A stretch of 8,389 nucleotides of DNA, from assembly GCA_024400895.1 (NCBI GenBank), contig JAKSMA010000101.1, positions 1 through 8,389 on the forward strand, given 5' to 3'. The position numbers and the translations under genes are program-made. The stretch is from Muribaculaceae bacterium. GTDB taxonomy: Bacteria > Bacteroidota > Bacteroidia > Bacteroidales > Muribaculaceae. Positions 6,568-8,389 of this stretch are shown in pieces. Under the pieces are notes generated by a model, which had not been told where the DNA came from, searched no databases, and saw only the letters and a program-made list of their open reading frames with translations. The stretch's first letter is position 1, and every line of letters begins with the position of its first letter.

Positions 6568-7377
6568 TTACAGAGATTCGTAGAACGCCTTGTAAGTTTC
6601 GGCGTTGTTTGCCACGTCGGCTTGGTAAGGAAGGAATGGAAGCCCAGATTCCTTGACGAGTGCCAGGATTTCTTCACTTACGTTTTCGCTGGCTTGAACC
6701 ACGCCGTCGCAGTGCTGGAGCGCGAGTTTTGTCAATCCCACCTTGTCGAGCGCAGTGTCTTTTGCCAAGGCAAAGTTTTCTTCCTTCATGCCGTCGAATT
6801 TCAGTTTTTCGTAGAGGCGCACATCAAATGGCTCTGCGAAGTCGTCGTCGGTGAGTGAATACACCACCTTTGTGCCTTGATAAGAAGGGTCGTCGGCGTA
6901 GAAGTCCTTGATATAGAGTGGTGCAAGTGCCGTAATCAAACCGGTGCAGTGGATTACTTCTGGAACCCAACGGAGCTTCTTCACGGTTTCAAGCGTGCCA
7001 CGCACGAAGAAGATGCTTCGCTCATCGTTGTCGGATGGGGAACTTGCTGTTTCGAGTTCTTTAGTGATGCTTTTAGTGAAGTAGTCTTCATTAAAAATGA
7101 AATACACTTGCATGCGAACTGGCTGCAGTGTAGCCACCTTGATAATCAGCGGGTGGTCGGCATCATCAATGGCGATATTCATGCCCGAAAGGCGAATCAC
7201 TTCGTGAAGTTGGTTACGGCGTTCGTTGATGAATCCGTATTTAGGCATAAAGGTACGCACTTCAAGCCCGCTTTCTTGCACAGCTTGTGGCAATTCGCGT
7301 CCCATCACAGCCATTGGTGTGTCAGGTAAATAGGGAGATATTTCTTGTGAAATAAAAAGTACTTTGTTTACATCCAT
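6568..7377 (-). CDS. half-length glycogen/starch synthase-like protein (N-terminal GT5 domain only)
   Basis: The 269 residues resemble the N-terminal Rossmann half of glycogen synthase GlgA: KVLFISQEISPYLP at 5-18 fits the opening strand, RTFMPKYG (41-48) fits the 'V-PxY' strand, and IHCTGLITALAPLYIKDFY at 142-160 fits the HAHDWHxxLAPLYL region. GlgA is normally about 480 residues with a second, nucleotide-sugar-binding domain. That domain is absent, and the frame ends cleanly with no remnant downstream, so this is a short form rather than a recent frameshift. The Lys-Thr-Gly-Gly loop expected near residue 19 is replaced by DTPM, and the His-Asp-Trp-His motif by Thr-Gly-Leu-Ile. I infer it is not a working ADP-glucose transferase and may be a regulatory or binding protein. 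I recall such short forms being usual in Bacteroidales, often annotated as glycogen/starch synthase. Confidence 0.85.
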   Translation of the reverse strand: MDVNKVLFISQEISPYLPDTPMAVMGRELPQAVQESGLEVRTFMPKYGFINERRNQLHEVIRLSGMNIAIDDADHPLIIKVATLQPVRMQVYFIFNEDYFTKSITKELETASSPSDNDERSIFFVRGTLETVKKLRWVPEVIHCTGLITALAPLYIKDFYADDPSYQGTKVVYSLTDDDFAEPFDVRLYEKLKFDGMKEENFALAKDTALDKVGLTKLALQHCDGVVQASENVSEEILALVKESGLPFLPYQADVANNAETYKAFYESL

Positions 7378-7402
7378 TGCGCAAAAATGTTTAAACTATC
7401 TG

Positions 7403-7410
7403 CAAAGGTA
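7403..7410 (-). promoter_or_regulatory. -7 element for the glycogen-synthase-like / lipoprotein operon
   Basis: Read leftward, TACCTTTG is an exact match to TAnnTTTG, with predicted start near 7396 and a leader of about 18 bases to the ATG at 7377. No TTG is found 19-21 bases upstream, so only the -7 half is well supported. Confidence 0.6.
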
Positions 7411-7476
7411 GCAATTTTTTTCCAATTTTGCTGTCTGTTAGGGCCTCAAGGGGTGATTTTTTAAATAAAAATGGCA

Positions 7477-7499
7477 TTGTTTTAACATTAGTAAAACAA
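7477..7499. repeat. 8-bp perfect inverted repeat, possible operator
   Basis: TTGTTTTA (7477-7484) and TAAAACAA (7492-7499) are exact complements around a 7-base spacer. It sits between two divergent promoters, about 75 bases upstream of the rightward -33 element. The symmetry and spacing fit a dimeric regulator site, but AT-rich DNA can produce such repeats by chance. Confidence 0.3.
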
Positions 7500-7573
7500 A
7501 ATTAGGGCAGATGATGGCGCGACATGACGTAACATTTTTTTACTACAATTAATAAACAATTTCATTCTTATTG

Positions 7574-7604
7574 TTTGAGATATGCAATTTATGTGTTAAG
7601 TTTG
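7574..7604 (+). promoter_or_regulatory. promoter for the Spy-like Cys-rich repeat protein
   Basis: TTTG (7574-7577), 19 bases of spacing, then a perfect TAAGTTTG (7597-7604). The predicted start near 7611 gives a leader of about 79 bases, the longest in this window. It includes a small CTGC-TCAG-GCAG hairpin at 7620-7631. Confidence 0.72.
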
Positions 7605-7689
7605 TAATTCAAATGCAAGTCTGCTCAGGCAGTAGCTTTTGAAAAAACAAACAGATTATTATCATATTTATTTTAAAAGATTGATTCAT

Positions 7690-8389
7690 ATGAAAAAAAC
7701 AGTTTTGGCATTTGCCGTGGCATTGTTGGCCACGGCAACTATGGGTGCTCAGGATGCACATCGCCGCGGTGGCGACCGTCAGGCACCATCTGCAGAGGAG
7801 ATGATTGGTAAGCGCATCGAAATGATGACTAAAGGACTCAACCTCACAGAGGAACAGCAAAATAAGGTTCGCGAGATTCTTACCGACGAAATGAACTACG
7901 AAGGCCAAATGCGCCAAATGCTCATGAAGCGTAAGAAACAAAGCGAAGCAAAGATTGCCGAAGTGCTTACCGACGAACAGAAGGAGAAGCAAAAAGAAAT
8001 GCATAAGCGTATGGGTATGCGTGGCCCTGGCCCACAACGCATGGCACAGCACCAACATGCAGAAGGCGCATGCCCTGAAGGCGCAAAGCATGAATGTGAA
8101 CAAGGCAAAAAAGAATGTGACAAGGCAGCAAAGCACGAATGCAAAGAAGGCAAGATGACCGAAGAATGCATGGCTGCAAAGCATGATTGCGACAAAGCTG
8201 GCAAGCACGAATGTGACAAGGCCGCAAAGCACGAATGCAAAGAAGGCAAGATGACCGAAGAATGCAAGGCTGCAAAGCATGATTGCGACAAAGCCGGCAA
8301 GCACGAATGTGACAAGGCAGCAAAGCACGAATGTAAAGAAGGCAAGATGACCGAAGAATGCAAGACTGCAAAGCACGAATGTGACAAGG
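7690..8389 (+). CDS. Spy/CpxP-like (LTxxQ) periplasmic protein with Cys/His-rich repeat tail, runs off the right edge
   Basis: An open frame of 233 codons starts at ATG 7690 and has no stop before the window ends. Residues 1-20 (MKKTVLAFAVALLATATMGA) are a signal peptide with likely cleavage before Q21. Residues 38-105 are charged and helical, with LTEEQ at 52-56 and LTDEQ at 93-97, the paired LTxxQ motifs of the Spy/CpxP/ZraP family of periplasmic chaperones and metal-stress proteins. Residues 104-123 are rich in Met and His. From residue 128 a tail begins with cysteines at 128, 136, 143, 151, 160, 167, 175, 183, 192, 199, 207, 215, 224 and 231. Most sit in K-H-(E/D)-C or T-E-E-C, and lysines fill the gaps. 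No cysteine occurs before residue 128. I infer metal binding or redox buffering in the envelope. The domain assignment rests on motifs, and the C-terminus is not visible. Confidence 0.9.
   Translation, partial: MKKTVLAFAVALLATATMGAQDAHRRGGDRQAPSAEEMIGKRIEMMTKGLNLTEEQQNKVREILTDEMNYEGQMRQMLMKRKKQSEAKIAEVLTDEQKEKQKEMHKRMGMRGPGPQRMAQHQHAEGACPEGAKHECEQGKKECDKAAKHECKEGKMTEECMAAKHDCDKAGKHECDKAAKHECKEGKMTEECKAAKHDCDKAGKHECDKAAKHECKEGKMTEECKTAKHECDK
8119..8389 (+). repeat. 96-bp in-frame tandem repeat (2.8 copies visible)
   Basis: Three units start at 8119, 8215 and 8311, the last cut by the window edge after 79 bases. Each encodes 32 residues containing four cysteines spaced 8, 9, 7 and 8 apart. Units 1 and 2 differ at 3 of 96 bases by hand count; units 2 and 3 differ at about 7 of 79. 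The near-identity includes silent positions, so the copies arose by recent duplication. A more diverged partial copy appears to precede 8119. Confidence 0.93.

Larger units (their letters stand above)
7378..7689. other. divergent intergenic region with two promoters and an inverted repeat
   Basis: This 312-base AT-rich gap separates the leftward glycogen-synthase-like operon from the rightward Cys-rich repeat gene. It holds a leftward -7 element (7403-7410), an 8-bp inverted repeat (7477-7499), a rightward promoter (7574-7604) and a leader of about 79 bases. I see no small gene in it. Confidence 0.6.

Noticed and set aside
6877..7329. Rightward 150-codon open frame within the glycogen-synthase-like gene
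   Set aside because: It is antisense to recognisable GT5-domain sequence and shows no family features of its own.
7440..7462. Possible terminator (CCTC-AA-GGGG then T-run) upstream of the Cys-rich gene
   Set aside because: The stem is four pairs with one G-U and a two-base loop, which cannot form properly, and no rightward gene precedes it.
7609..8376. Long leftward open frame of about 255 codons rich in Phe, Leu and Cys, looking like a repeated membrane protein
   Set aside because: It is the antisense shadow of the Cys/His/Lys repeat gene: repeats on one strand keep the other frames open. It has no promoter, covers the opposing promoter and signal peptide, and its repeat period matches the plus-strand gene.
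8119..8389. CRISPR array as an explanation for the regular repeats at the right edge
   Set aside because: The 96-bp units are contiguous with no unique spacers and are in frame with a signal-peptide-bearing gene, so they are coding tandem repeats.

Overview
The window looks like chromosomal DNA of a Bacteroidales bacterium (Bacteroidota), probably a gut Muribaculaceae- or Prevotella-like lineage. Three things support this. Most transcription units start with the Bacteroidota-type promoter, TTG about 20 bases before TAnnTTTG. The gene families resemble ones I associate with Bacteroidales: a DUF4270-type surface lipoprotein next to a half-length glycogen-synthase-like protein, and a DUF3843-like protein. 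The lipoprotein also carries acidic residues just after its lipid-modified cysteine. The exact genus cannot be fixed from the sequence.

Layout. The left edge (1-47, minus) is the first 15 codons of an exported protein that leaves the window. It is divergent from a membrane acyltransferase-3 gene (177-1295, plus), and the two promoters lie back to back. Next is nagA (1404-2570, plus), for N-acetylglucosamine-6-phosphate deacetylase, closed by a strong intrinsic terminator. A tRNA-His gene with its own promoter and terminator follows (2767-2843, plus).

From 3114 to 7377 everything is on the minus strand, in two units. The first, read from 4852 down to 3114, is a small secreted protein followed by a DUF3843-like cytosolic protein whose start codon overlaps the upstream stop (TAATG). 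The second, read from 7377 down to about 4971, is a half glycogen-synthase-like protein, a DUF4270-like lipoprotein, and a tRNA-Thr(CGT) with an intrinsic terminator. I see no separate promoter for this tRNA, so it may be co-transcribed with the lipoprotein gene.

The right edge (7690-8389, plus) is an open-ended gene that runs off the window. It encodes a periplasmic Spy/CpxP-like protein with two LTxxQ motifs, fused to a long Cys/His/Lys repeat tail built from near-identical 96-bp units. This is the most unusual item here: all 14 cysteines seen lie in the tail, spaced 7-9 residues apart, most within K-H-(E/D)-C. It looks like a metal-binding or redox-active envelope protein. The remaining genes read as ordinary housekeeping and envelope functions with no evident link to each other or to this protein.
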